In this document: in pieces, positions 16,032-23,305 of the stretch
Layout: every line of letters begins with the position of its first letter
Numbering within the stretch: the first letter of the stretch is position 1
Origin: Parcubacteria group bacterium SW_6_46_9
Lineage (GTDB): Bacteria; Patescibacteriota; Minisyncoccia; Phycocordibacterales; SW-6-46-9
NCBI GenBank assembly: GCA_003022255.1
Contig: PXPA01000011.1
Span: 1 to 41,337 of the forward strand
Length of the DNA stretch: 41,337 nt
Direction: 5' to 3'
Made by a program: the position numbers and the translations under genes
The notes under the pieces: model-generated
Told to the model about the DNA's origin: nothing
The model's database searches: none
The model's input: only the letters and a program-made list of their open reading frames with translations

Positions 16032-16535
16032 CTACTGGTGAAGGCTGTTAAGCCTTTTCAGTGCGAACCGCAGCACCTTGATGTTGCGCCGTCGACCCAA
16101 GTCAACCAGTTCATTCATGATTGAACTGACGTAGTCCCAACTGCAATTAGTTGAGGTTTTGATTTTCTCAATCACAGTAGCAAACTGGTATGGGTCTTTG
16201 GGGACTGAAAAGTGGCGCTGGAAGCGCATCATGGTCGGGAACGAGACGCGCTCATTGATCATGTGTTCTATTTCCGAGCGGGTACGCAAAAGCCGATTCA
16301 CTTCATCAAGCTCATACCCGTCTCGCAGCCACTCCGCTACAGAGGGCAAATTGGTTCCGTGCTTGTGTGCCATTTCCTCAACCTCTACCAGAACTTCCGG
16401 AGTGAGGCCGAGGTTTTCCTCAAGACGTTGAAGATAATGCGAGGTATGACGCTTTTCTACCTCCTCCAGAATCACGAGATCCTGCTCAGAGGCATCTTCT
16501 TTCTTTCGTCGTACCAGAGACCGTTGATTGGCCAT
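16032..16535 (-). CDS. Hypothetical helical protein
   Basis: The protein has 167 residues, is charged, and is almost entirely predicted helical (DLVILEEVEKRHTSHYLQRL and following). It has no membrane segment, signal or motif that I recognise. It lies 65 bp upstream of the J-domain gene on the same strand, with a TATAAT at about 16575 further upstream. Together with the J-domain gene it is bracketed by the paired repeats at 14970 and 16644. Confidence 0.6.
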   Translation of the reverse strand: MANQRSLVRRKKEDASEQDLVILEEVEKRHTSHYLQRLEENLGLTPEVLVEVEEMAHKHGTNLPSVAEWLRDGYELDEVNRLLRTRSEIEHMINERVSFPTMMRFQRHFSVPKDPYQFATVIEKIKTSTNCSWDYVSSIMNELVDLGRRRNIKVLRFALKRLNSLHQ

Positions 16536-16643
16536 GGTGGCTAAAGCTGGTTGTGAAACTACAGCGCTATTAATTATTATAAAGTACTATAAAATCATGT
16601 CAACATATTTATTTGGTTCTGACTTTTATTTTGAGTACTCTAA

Positions 16644-16700
16644 TAGAGGCTGTTTAAACCAAAATTCGTGATAGCCATAGGCATGTGCAGGTTTCAAAAT
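16644..16700. repeat. Copy 2 of a diverged direct repeat
   Basis: It begins TAGAGGCTGTTTAAACCAA and AATTCGTGA follows. It is homologous to 14970-15033 and has the same placement: just beyond a minus-strand terminator and before the next gene's promoter. Confidence 0.5.
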
Positions 16701-16705
16701 GAAAA

Positions 16706-16730
16706 GACCGCCCCGGAGGACGGCCTGATC
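16706..16730 (-). terminator. Terminator of the AAA/CYTH gene
   Basis: In the minus direction GGCCGTCC-TCCG-GGGCGGTC forms an imperfect hairpin followed by TTTTCATTTT. It lies 18 nt after the stop codon at 16748. Confidence 0.6.
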
Positions 16731-16747
16731 GATTGTGAGAAATTCAA

Positions 16748-17884
16748 TTAAGCATTGCGACGCACTATTTCTGCCGCTTTATGCTTTTTCTCGCCTGTGA
16801 CCTGACGAGTATGCTTATTTAACCCCAAAGGAAGAGCGGGGTCTTCCTCCATGCTAACTAGCTCAACCTCAACATACGCACGCCGAACCGGTTCTTTGAT
16901 TACGTCAATAACAAACCGATACCCTTCAGCGTATAGGTAATACCGGTCTTTTACCATACCAGGGTAAACGGATTCGTTCACCTCATCCCGGAATTCACTT
17001 TTAGTAATATCTTCAGAAGTCTCGCCACGCTCACCAAAATCTTCTGTTGGTCTTTTAGTGGTCTTAATATACTCAACTTCACCAGTCTCCATACCCTTTC
17101 TGCGACGGACGCGTTTTTCCACCTCTGCAGATATTTTCGTATATGCCTGCACCAGCTCGACCCCGGAAAGATTATGCTCATCCACAAATTCTTCTGCGAA
17201 ACCGTAGTCAGTTACCAGGTGTTTTCTTTCTTTTTCACGAGCATTCGGCATATGAAGCACCCGATTAAAAGCACTTATTGCTCGCATGACCTTCTCTGTA
17301 AATCCGGTACTGTTATCGATAACCCTATGGTTGCGGTGGCTTGACCAGGCGCTTTTAGTTGCTTTGTCTAATTGCCTAGCCTCTTCTGGGCTTTCAGTGC
17401 GGGCAGTATTATTTTCAGTCGTATAATGCTCTTTGGCTCCATTTGCGGCTGTTACCATGTGCACCACTAAATCATACCGAGATAGTATGTCGGTATTTGC
17501 AGACACGCCAAGATCAGCCACAATTTCCTCAAAGATCGATCGTTCTACGTAGGCCAGCGAGTCGAAAATAGCACGGTCACAGATTAGTACCCGCTCTTTA
17601 TCTGTATTCATTTTAAGCAACCCACGACAGCGGATGTTCTCTTTTCTGATTTGCTCTCGTATGATTAGCTCTTGGAAGTCATAATCAGTGAGATTTTCCG
17701 GTGTGATATTTGACCGAATGAGCCCGGTCGGCGTCTCTGATAGGGTTGCCACAGCAAAATCATGTCTTTGCAAAAGCGTAACCACCCTATTAATCAATGC
17801 TGTTTTTCCAGCACACGGGCCTCCAGTCACTACAATTACATTGACATCCTTGTTTACATTCGTCTTTATAGCAGTCGGGTTCAT
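16748..17884 (-). CDS. P-loop NTPase (AAA_28) fused to a CYTH-like domain
   Basis: The protein has 378 residues. A Walker A motif, VVTGGPCAGKTALI, lies at residues 17-30, and VLICDRAIFDSL (Walker B region) at about 105. Residues 1-190 match the AAA_28 NTPase family, to which NadR's kinase domain is related. Residues 200-370 contain alternating basic and acidic strands (EKERKHLVTDY, VEYIKTTKR, DRYYLYAEGYRFVIDV, AYVEVEL) typical of CYTH domains, which bind triphosphorylated compounds with metal ions. The fusion resembles eukaryotic TRPL translocation defect protein 14. Substrate is unknown; a nucleotide or polyphosphate is likely. GAGGAAAGC before the ATG is a fair ribosome site. Confidence 0.7.
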   Translation of the reverse strand: MNPTAIKTNVNKDVNVIVVTGGPCAGKTALINRVVTLLQRHDFAVATLSETPTGLIRSNITPENLTDYDFQELIIREQIRKENIRCRGLLKMNTDKERVLICDRAIFDSLAYVERSIFEEIVADLGVSANTDILSRYDLVVHMVTAANGAKEHYTTENNTARTESPEEARQLDKATKSAWSSHRNHRVIDNSTGFTEKVMRAISAFNRVLHMPNAREKERKHLVTDYGFAEEFVDEHNLSGVELVQAYTKISAEVEKRVRRRKGMETGEVEYIKTTKRPTEDFGERGETSEDITKSEFRDEVNESVYPGMVKDRYYLYAEGYRFVIDVIKEPVRRAYVEVELVSMEEDPALPLGLNKHTRQVTGEKKHKAAEIVRRNA

Positions 17885-17934
17885 CAGCTTTCCTCGCGCA
17901 GGAGGTGGTTGGTGTAAAGAACAAATGCAAGGTT

Positions 17935-17963
17935 AGTATAACCCTCCCAGTTTCTCGTTGCAA
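17935..17963 (-). promoter_or_regulatory. Sigma-70-type promoter of the AAA/CYTH gene
   Basis: TTGCAA (17958-17963), 17-nt spacer, TATACT (17935-17940), about 50 nt before the start codon. One of the clearest promoters in the window. Confidence 0.7.
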
Positions 17964-18003
17964 CTTACATACAGAAAGCGGTTCGAACTTCTCGTGTGTA
18001 TTG

Positions 18004-18076
18004 GGTGCCTGCCCGGATTTGAACCGGAGCCGCGGCCTCCACAAGGCCGTGTGCTAACCGCTACACCACAGGCACC
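18004..18076 (-). tRNA. trnH: tRNA-His (GTG)
   Basis: The cloverleaf starts GGTGCCTGT. The anticodon loop is TTGTGGA within CGGCC/GGCCG, and the T-arm is CCGGTTCAAATCCGG. The extra 5' G paired with the 3' C before CAA is typical of tRNA-His. The CCA end is not encoded. Unlike the other three tRNA genes here, no structured repeat lies beside it. Confidence 0.95.
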
Positions 18077-18126
18077 ATAGTTACCACCGCATGCATTGTA
18101 CCGAAAATAACTACTAAGCGTAAGGG

Positions 18127-18537
18127 TTACTTGTTTTCGAAATGTCGGCGCAATATTTTTCTTGCTTGATCCACCGATTCGTACTCAGCGACTTCAAGAT
18201 TATCATTTCCAGCTATCATGGCCGACAAACTATTGCTCGATTGCGTTCTGTATAAACACAGGATTGGTTTTTCGTCTTCGACCTTTCCAATTTCGTAGCC
18301 AACTCCAAGACTTGGATTTGTTACTTCCGCAACCACGTAATCTGCAGACCGCAACCACTCCATGTCACGTTTGTAAATAGAGTTTTCTCGCTTACTTCCA
18401 CCAGAGCTATCCAACCTTTGATTGCCGACATGTTCAGTCAACACATCTCCGTAATTGGTTAGTTCTTGTATAATCTTTTCGTATACCTCCTTGTCATCTC
18501 TTCCGCCACGAATTGAGCCGGCAAAATAAATTTTCAT
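18127..18537 (-). CDS. Nucleoside 2-deoxyribosyltransferase-like / nucleotide N-glycosidase (DNPH1-like)
   Basis: The protein has 136 residues. The N-terminal MKIYFAGSIRGGRDD is the phosphate/sugar-binding start of the Rcl/DNPH1 group. The motif VVAEVTNPSLGVGYEIG contains the expected catalytic Glu. Members cleave the N-glycosidic bond of deoxynucleoside monophosphates or transfer the deoxyribose. The gene follows the Nudix gene with a short spacer (8 nt), suggesting a nucleotide clean-up or salvage unit. Confidence 0.8.
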   Translation of the reverse strand: MKIYFAGSIRGGRDDKEVYEKIIQELTNYGDVLTEHVGNQRLDSSGGSKRENSIYKRDMEWLRSADYVVAEVTNPSLGVGYEIGKVEDEKPILCLYRTQSSNSLSAMIAGNDNLEVAEYESVDQARKILRRHFENK

Positions 18538-18545
18538 ATCATTGT

Positions 18546-19001
18546 TTAAATTAAGCCGTTCATTGTTAATCGCATGTATGCTTCGGTGAGAATGTCCCGA
18601 GACGATTGATACTCCATCATGTCTTTTGCGGTCTTATAGCTTACCCAACAAGCATCAAGAATTTCCTTAGTTTGGCTTTCCGGTTTCCGCATCTCAGCAA
18701 ACAGCGCCAAGTAGTAAGTGTTGCGCTTCTCGATAAGCTGATCTGCTTTTTTGTACTGATACGACTCCTGAAATATCTCGTCTTTCACAAACTCATCCGG
18801 AAGTAGGCCGGTTTCCTCTTCAAGCTCACGAACTGCTGTATTGACCTCATACTCATACGGTTCTTTATGGCCCTTCGGAAAGCTCCAGTGATCGGGTTTG
18901 CCGTTATCATCAGCATTTTGTACTAGCAAAAACCGTCCGCCTTGCTGTGGGCAAACCGGAACACACCCAAATGCTTTCTCATTGCTTATCTTCTCACTCA
19001 T
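18546..19001 (-). CDS. Nudix hydrolase, Ap4A-hydrolase-like
   Basis: The protein has 151 residues with an intact Nudix box: GHKEPYEYEVNTAVRELEEE then TGL (Gx5Ex7REUxEExGU satisfied). HWSFPKGH before it and the later Tyr-rich stretch EKRNTYYLALF resemble bis(5'-nucleosyl)-tetraphosphatases. It would hydrolyse a nucleoside diphosphate linked to another group. The box contrasts with the degenerate one in NrtR. Co-directional and 8 nt upstream of the DNPH1-like gene. Confidence 0.85.
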   Translation of the reverse strand: MSEKISNEKAFGCVPVCPQQGGRFLLVQNADDNGKPDHWSFPKGHKEPYEYEVNTAVRELEEETGLLPDEFVKDEIFQESYQYKKADQLIEKRNTYYLALFAEMRKPESQTKEILDACWVSYKTAKDMMEYQSSRDILTEAYMRLTMNGLI

Positions 19002-19093
19002 CTTATTTTCACTAAAATAAACTCATTACAGAATGATGACACTAAGTTACATTGTTCACGTTGATTAGTATATCACCCTATAAGAATTCGTCT

Positions 19094-19876
19094 TTACACA
19101 CGAATAGCTATCAGCGAGCGTTCATGCCCAAATTTTTTAGGTTTTTCCTGCGCAATCTTTTGTGAAAAGTCACGAACCTGTTCTTGTAAACCGTCTTCCC
19201 ACTCTGTGAAAAACTGAAGAAATTGTTCGTGGTTAAAATAACGCTCAAAACCATCTGTGAAAAGAAACAGCCTATCACCCGCCTCCGCATTACGCACACC
19301 GCTTTCGGTAAAGTTAACCATTCGGCTCTCACCGTTAATGACAGCGTATGGATCACATCCTCCCGTACTCATAAACTTCTGATTCATTTCGCTATCAAAA
19401 TGGGCGAAAAACGAATCACAAATTGTTGTCCAATACACAGTGTTTCTTTTCTTCACTAAGAAAGCGCCCGTTGCGGCAAATTCACCCGTTGGATTGTTCA
19501 CTAACTCTTTGCGATTGACTGTTTGATTATACTCAGCAACACGTTCATTTGCCTGCGTAAATACATGATCTATGTCAGACTGATCAAAGCTTTCGTATAT
19601 CTCAGCAGAAAACGTTATAACTGATTCACAAAAAATCTCTGCTGTCCGCCCAGACGGAGACGGGTCTGGGTACGACACGCCTTGGTTCACTAACTCCTCT
19701 ACATCCAAGGTAACACCATCAGCGACGGCACATATCGGAAGATCATCTGCCACCGATAGGTAGTCTTCTTGCGGATGCTCATGTGAATCAATAAAATCCT
19801 GTGATAGGTCGTGCTTTTCTCCGGCTATTTGCAGGTACTCATCACTTGCTGGTTGCAGAATTGAAATAGTGTTCAT
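19094..19876 (-). CDS. Second PP2C-like phosphatase
   Basis: The protein has 260 residues. PP2C-type motifs are recognisable but divergent: VADGVTLDVEE for DGMGG, CDSFFAHF in the middle and GDRLFLFTDGFERYF. The last metal motif, normally DDxT, reads HERS, so metal binding may differ. No kinase gene is adjacent; the next gene upstream is a small P-loop kinase 16 nt away, so the two are probably co-transcribed. A protein or small-molecule phosphatase is possible. Confidence 0.6.
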   Translation of the reverse strand: MNTISILQPASDEYLQIAGEKHDLSQDFIDSHEHPQEDYLSVADDLPICAVADGVTLDVEELVNQGVSYPDPSPSGRTAEIFCESVITFSAEIYESFDQSDIDHVFTQANERVAEYNQTVNRKELVNNPTGEFAATGAFLVKKRNTVYWTTICDSFFAHFDSEMNQKFMSTGGCDPYAVINGESRMVNFTESGVRNAEAGDRLFLFTDGFERYFNHEQFLQFFTEWEDGLQEQVRDFSQKIAQEKPKKFGHERSLIAIRV

Positions 19877-19892
19877 ACTATTTTCATAAAAA

Positions 19893-20426
19893 TCATTCTG
19901 GTAGGTGTTTGGCTAGTTTATGTACTGATTCTTTGACTGAAAGCTTGCCGACATCTAATTTGATTTCTTTTTCTGATTGTTCATTCATTACATACTCATG
20001 CAGCTCATCAAACTCATTCTTAGGAACACTATATTCTCGCTGTTGATTGCGTCGCCATAAAATTTCGTAGTCAGCGTAGAGAAGAATCGGGTGTGCCTTA
20101 ACGTTATACCGATCAGATAGAGTTAGAATATCACTCATAGAGCCATGTGGACCATCATCATTCCATGCAAATAACCCTTCAGTAACAATTGTATATCTGC
20201 CGTCATCAAGATAATTTTCTAGCACAGATAAATAATTTTTATATGCTAGCCGATGTTCACTCTTTGTAACTTCAGAAATTTCTCTGTCACAAAGATGAAT
20301 ATTCCAACGAAACATATCCAGCTCCAGATATGCAACTTTACCAGGAGTTTTTGGAATAAATTCTTTCGTAATAGTACCCTTACCACTGGCTGGTGCGCCA
20401 CGAAATATAAAAATCTGTTTGCTCAT
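19893..20426 (-). CDS. P-loop kinase, AAA_33 / zeta-toxin-like
   Basis: The protein has 177 residues. Walker A is FRGAPASGKGTITKE at residues 8-22. A conserved ELDMFRW (position about 37) and VTEGLFAW (about 82) fit the acceptor/Walker B region, and the lid has the Arg-rich WRRNQQREY. Such kinases phosphorylate small molecules or nucleotides. It could be a nucleotide kinase or a chloramphenicol phosphotransferase-like enzyme; substrate unknown. No antitoxin gene is seen, so a toxin role is not supported. Confidence 0.6.
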   Translation of the reverse strand: MSKQIFIFRGAPASGKGTITKEFIPKTPGKVAYLELDMFRWNIHLCDREISEVTKSEHRLAYKNYLSVLENYLDDGRYTIVTEGLFAWNDDGPHGSMSDILTLSDRYNVKAHPILLYADYEILWRRNQQREYSVPKNEFDELHEYVMNEQSEKEIKLDVGKLSVKESVHKLAKHLPE

Positions 20427-20455
20427 ACTTAATCCAATGGTAGCAAAACCAAAGG

Positions 20456-20704
20456 GTGTGCTCAGGGTGGGAACCTCACGTAGACATAACTTCTTTTGAA
20501 ACCAGAGTGGGATTCCTCTCCAGTCAGCTGCCTGACGGCAGCTGCTTCCGAGCCGGACCTCGCCGTCTTCGCCTTCTCGCTTCGCCCCTCACATGGATTC
20601 GTTACATAACTTTGATGAAAAACTTTACAGCTTGGTACCCATCAATGGTCCATGCGAGGGGCTTCGATCAAAACTCAGACATGGCTGCGGCCTTCGAATC
20701 CCAC
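20456..20704. repeat. tRNA-linked structured repeat at the tRNA-Leu locus
   Basis: In the gap 20427-20880 there is no coding gene. On the minus strand the element carries GGCTCGGAAG, then an 8-bp hairpin CAGCTGCC-GTCA-GGCAGCTG (20525-20544), then ACTGGAGAGGAATCCCAC. The far end (20458-20476) reads CCCACCCTGAGCACA on the minus strand, matching 13 of 15 bases of the tRNA-Leu 3' end CCCGCCCTGGGCACA. Same layout as the Val and Arg copies. Confidence 0.55.
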
Positions 20705-20751
20705 AAAAACATGCATAAATGCATGTTTACCTAGCTATATTATAAGCAAGT

Positions 20752-20792
20752 ACCGAGCTAAGGTGCTTAACTTGTAAGTGCCTTAGCTCGGT
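20752..20792. repeat. Long perfect hairpin near tRNA-Leu
   Basis: ACCGAGCTAAGG and CCTTAGCTCGGT pair perfectly and the stem extends inward to 18 bp (two wobbles) around ACTTG. No T run follows on either strand. It lies 89 nt past the tRNA-Leu 3' end in the transcription direction. Confidence 0.6.
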
Positions 20793-20880
20793 TCCTCGGA
20801 AAAGAGAGGCAGTGAGCGAGAAATCGCGCGAACGTCAGAAGATGAGTCGACGAAAGGGTTTTTCTCTCCGAGCCCTATTG

Positions 20881-20965
20881 TGCCCAGGGCGGGACTCGAA
20901 CCCGCATGCGCGTAAGCGCGACGGCCCTCAACCGCCCGTGTATACCAAGATTCCACCACCTGGGC
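20881..20965 (-). tRNA. trnL: tRNA-Leu (GAG)
   Basis: The 85-nt class II tRNA has acceptor GCCCAGG/CCTGGGC, anticodon loop TTGAGGG between GGCGG and CCGTC, a long variable arm GCGC-TTAC-GCGC and T-arm GCGGGTTCGAGTCCCGC. CCA is not encoded. The gene starts 8 nt after the stop codon of a LAGLIDADG endonuclease gene on the same strand. Confidence 0.95.
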
Positions 20966-20973
20966 ATCGGCAT

Positions 20974-21639
20974 TCATAGCTGCATATCCACTTTAGCTAA
21001 TGCTTCTTTGATTTTCAACCGCTTTCGTGAAAGGTACGTAATATCATTAGAGTGATACATATTTCTTAACAAATTCATAGACTCATCTTTTGCGTATTTA
21101 AGTTTATAAACCTTACTATTTTTCGATTTACAAATATGTCCACGAATATCAATAAATTTGTTTATATTCTCTCGTAGCCAGTCGATATGGTCTTCACTGG
21201 CTGAATTAAATACGGTATAAAACATATAACTAGATTCCCAGCGCTTATCCCAAAAGCTGTAAAAACAACCATCCCCATCAAAAAGACCGCGTAAAAAATC
21301 AAGAAAATACTTATCGGGAATATCGATTGACCCAATTGTTTTGGACTTGGCAGTTGTCAGCCCAATGTCTTCTAAAAAAGAATAAAACAGCACATCACCA
21401 AACTGAACTCTTCCACATCTTCCACCCCTGCCGTTCTCTTTTTCAGATATTTTTACATGCTCTATATCTAAACATCTCACAAAGTTTTCTAGCTGCTCTT
21501 CATCTTGAGAAGTAAAATCGAGATGCCTGCCATTACTTGAAAGACATCCATCGGCTGTAAAAAGCCCGACTGCATATGCAAAATCAGGAGACCAGGTAAT
21601 ATCAACTACTCCTTTGGGTTTTGGGCCAGGTTTTGCCAC
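20974..21639 (-). CDS. LAGLIDADG homing endonuclease, free-standing
   Basis: The protein has 221 residues with two LAGLIDADG motifs: YAVGLFTADGCL (about 22-33) and FLRGLFDGDGCF (about 112-123), each with its catalytic acidic residue, as in single-chain enzymes. Basic C-terminus (LSRKRLKIKEAL) fits DNA binding. It is not inside an intron or intein that I can see, but ends 8 nt before the intact tRNA-Leu gene, which may be (or have been) the cleavage target. The start is GTG (21637-21639) with TATAAT (21647-21652) 7 nt upstream, so leaderless. Lower GC than neighbours suggests recent arrival. Confidence 0.85.
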   Translation of the reverse strand: MAKPGPKPKGVVDITWSPDFAYAVGLFTADGCLSSNGRHLDFTSQDEEQLENFVRCLDIEHVKISEKENGRGGRCGRVQFGDVLFYSFLEDIGLTTAKSKTIGSIDIPDKYFLDFLRGLFDGDGCFYSFWDKRWESSYMFYTVFNSASEDHIDWLRENINKFIDIRGHICKSKNSKVYKLKYAKDESMNLLRNMYHSNDITYLSRKRLKIKEALAKVDMQL

Positions 21640-21680
21640 TATCTATATTATACTGCAAGAAAATTCTTACAACCAGAACA

Positions 21681-21740
21681 GGTGTTACGTAACAGATTGA
21701 AAGTTGTTTTATAACAAAAATTTTGCTGTTATGTAACACC
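21681..21740. repeat. Inverted repeat downstream of rplS
   Basis: GGTGTTACGTAACAG (21681-21695) and CTGTTATGTAACACC (21726-21740) pair over 15 positions with one G-T. Each arm contains the near-palindrome GTTACGTAAC. The loop holds a smaller TTGTT/AACAA hairpin. It lies between the rplS stop and the endonuclease promoter, and may end rplS transcription although no clear T run follows. Confidence 0.6.
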
Positions 21741-21747
21741 ATGCGGC

Positions 21748-22332
21748 TTACTCTTTAACCTCGTTGTCTTCATCGCCGGACTCTTCATCAGAATTTTCAT
21801 CTTCACTGTCAGATTTTTCTTGGCTGGAGTCATCTTGTTCTATTTCTGCGCTATCTTCTGGCGAATCGTCGGCAGATTCGTCAACATTATCAGCATCTTC
21901 ATCTTCTTCGGTGTCTTCATTTTCACCACTCTCTTCACCCTCAGTTTTCGTAGAAATATCAACATTAACCATCCGGCGCATCTGCCGGCGAATCTGGCGA
22001 GCTGCCTTATCCCGGATATGATACAGTTTCGAGCGACGCATTTGCGCGCGGCGAACAATATTAATTTCATCAATACGCGGAGAATACAGCGGAAAGATCT
22101 TTTCGACACCAACACCCTCAACCTCAGATCGAACCGTAAAGGTTCCGCCCGGCTCATCACCGTGTTTTCGACCGAGCACAATACCTTCAAACGGCTCAAG
22201 GCGGTACTCCCCGCCACCATCATCGACTTTCTCGACAACCCGAACCGTGTCACCGGTCTGAATATCAATATCCTGTCGCTTGCCGACATCAACCGGCGAA
22301 ATTACGTTTTGTTGATCTTTTGTGGGAGCCAT
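21748..22332 (-). CDS. rplS: 50S ribosomal protein bL19 with long acidic tail
   Basis: Residues 1-120 are a normal bL19, which sits at the 30S-50S interface: FEGIVLGRKH, FTVRSEVEGVGVEKIFPLYSPRI and VRRAQMRRSKLYHIRDK. Usual length is about 115. Here about 70 further residues follow, made almost only of Glu, Asp, Ser and Asn (for example GENEDTEEDEDADNVDESAD). Start MAPTKDQQ is followed by a short N-terminal extension. The tail is in frame without rare breaks, so it is probably translated. Confidence 0.93.
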   Translation of the reverse strand: MAPTKDQQNVISPVDVGKRQDIDIQTGDTVRVVEKVDDGGGEYRLEPFEGIVLGRKHGDEPGGTFTVRSEVEGVGVEKIFPLYSPRIDEINIVRRAQMRRSKLYHIRDKAARQIRRQMRRMVNVDISTKTEGEESGENEDTEEDEDADNVDESADDSPEDSAEIEQDDSSQEKSDSEDENSDEESGDEDNEVKE

Positions 22333-22379
22333 AAAAAAAGAATTTTACAGTATTACATTACCACATAAATTCTTGCCTC

Positions 22380-22986
22380 TCAAGAAAATACGGCGTCTTT
22401 TGCCGACTGAAAGTCTGGGGGCAAATCTGTTTCGGCGGCAATGGTTTGACCGTCTGGTGTATTAAAGGTAATTCGGCGCGCATGGAGCGCCTGACGATAT
22501 AATTCACCAAAACACTCTTTGCCGTCTGCATACAAACTGTCACAAACTACCGGATGGTGGATTGATTTCAGATGCACGCGGATCTGGTGGGTGCGTCCCG
22601 TTTTTGGATACGCTTGGCTCATCGATGGTAAATGACGGATTGGTTATTTCGCCGTACACAAGTGTTTGGTACTCTTTTTTAATCGTTCGGTTTTTAAACT
22701 GCTTTTTAATATGCTCGTAGGCTTTTTGGTTTCGTACCACAATCACCACACCGCTCGTTTCTTTATCCAGTCGATGAACAATGCCGGGCCGCGGTATATC
22801 CGGCTTACCCTCCCTTTGGATTGGTTCACCAACTCCATCTGTTTCCGGGTAGTTTTTCTGGATCCACTGAGCCAAATGCGGCCTGCCTGTTCGGCCGTCA
22901 CCATGAACCATCAAGCCGGCCGGCTTGTTTATGACGACCACAAAATCAGTTTCAATCACAACAGACACTTGGTCAAGTAAGCTCAT
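22380..22986 (-). pseudogene. RluA/RluD-family pseudouridine synthase, internally deleted
   Basis: These enzymes isomerise uridine in rRNA or tRNA. The first frame (22986 to about 22610) has INKPAGLMVHGDG and GIVHRLDKETSGVVIV with the catalytic Asp. It then reads EYQTLVYGEITNPSFTIDEP. The second frame (to 22380) resumes with PKTGRTHQIRVHLKSIHHPV. In intact RluD-like enzymes about 45 residues separate these blocks. They are absent here, and the frame changes at the junction (about 22605-22622), so the two pieces are not joined in one frame. Overlaps the acylphosphatase stop. Confidence 0.85.
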
Positions 22987-23258
22987 CGAACGACTTTAAA
23001 GTCAGACATCCGGTCTTGCAACGTATCGCTAATCTGAATATCAGTGTCTCGCACCTCAGCAAAATAAGGACCGGAATTGAGGTGGTCTGCTAACGTCTCC
23101 AGATCATCTTTCGGGCCCTGAGCAACGCACCGAACCGTACCGTCCTCCATATTCTTCACCCACCCGGCCAAATCAAGCTTTTGGGCCTGCTTTTTGGTGT
23201 AGGCACGGAAGCCAACATTCTGTACTTTGCCGTAAATTGTCGCTTCGAGTTCTTTCAT
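22983..23258 (-). CDS. acyP: Acylphosphatase
   Basis: The 91-residue protein is of normal length. It hydrolyses acyl phosphates. The signature GKVQNVGFRAYTKKQA contains the phosphate-binding loop with catalytic Arg, and WVKNMEDGTV contains the catalytic Asn. TATCAT (23267-23272) lies 8 nt before the ATG (23256-23258). The stop overlaps the start of the RluA-type gene (ATGA-like overlap), so they formed one operon. Confidence 0.93.
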   Translation of the reverse strand: MKELEATIYGKVQNVGFRAYTKKQAQKLDLAGWVKNMEDGTVRCVAQGPKDDLETLADHLNSGPYFAEVRDTDIQISDTLQDRMSDFKVVR

Positions 23259-23305
23259 GTATTACAATGATACCGAATTAGCCATACAAAACAATTATCC
23301 TTATT

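Noticed and set aside
19893..20426. Zeta-type toxin of a toxin-antitoxin pair
   Set aside because: Only the general P-loop kinase pattern is seen and no small antitoxin gene is adjacent.
20783..20977. 64-codon minus-strand frame
   Set aside because: It spans the tRNA-Leu gene.
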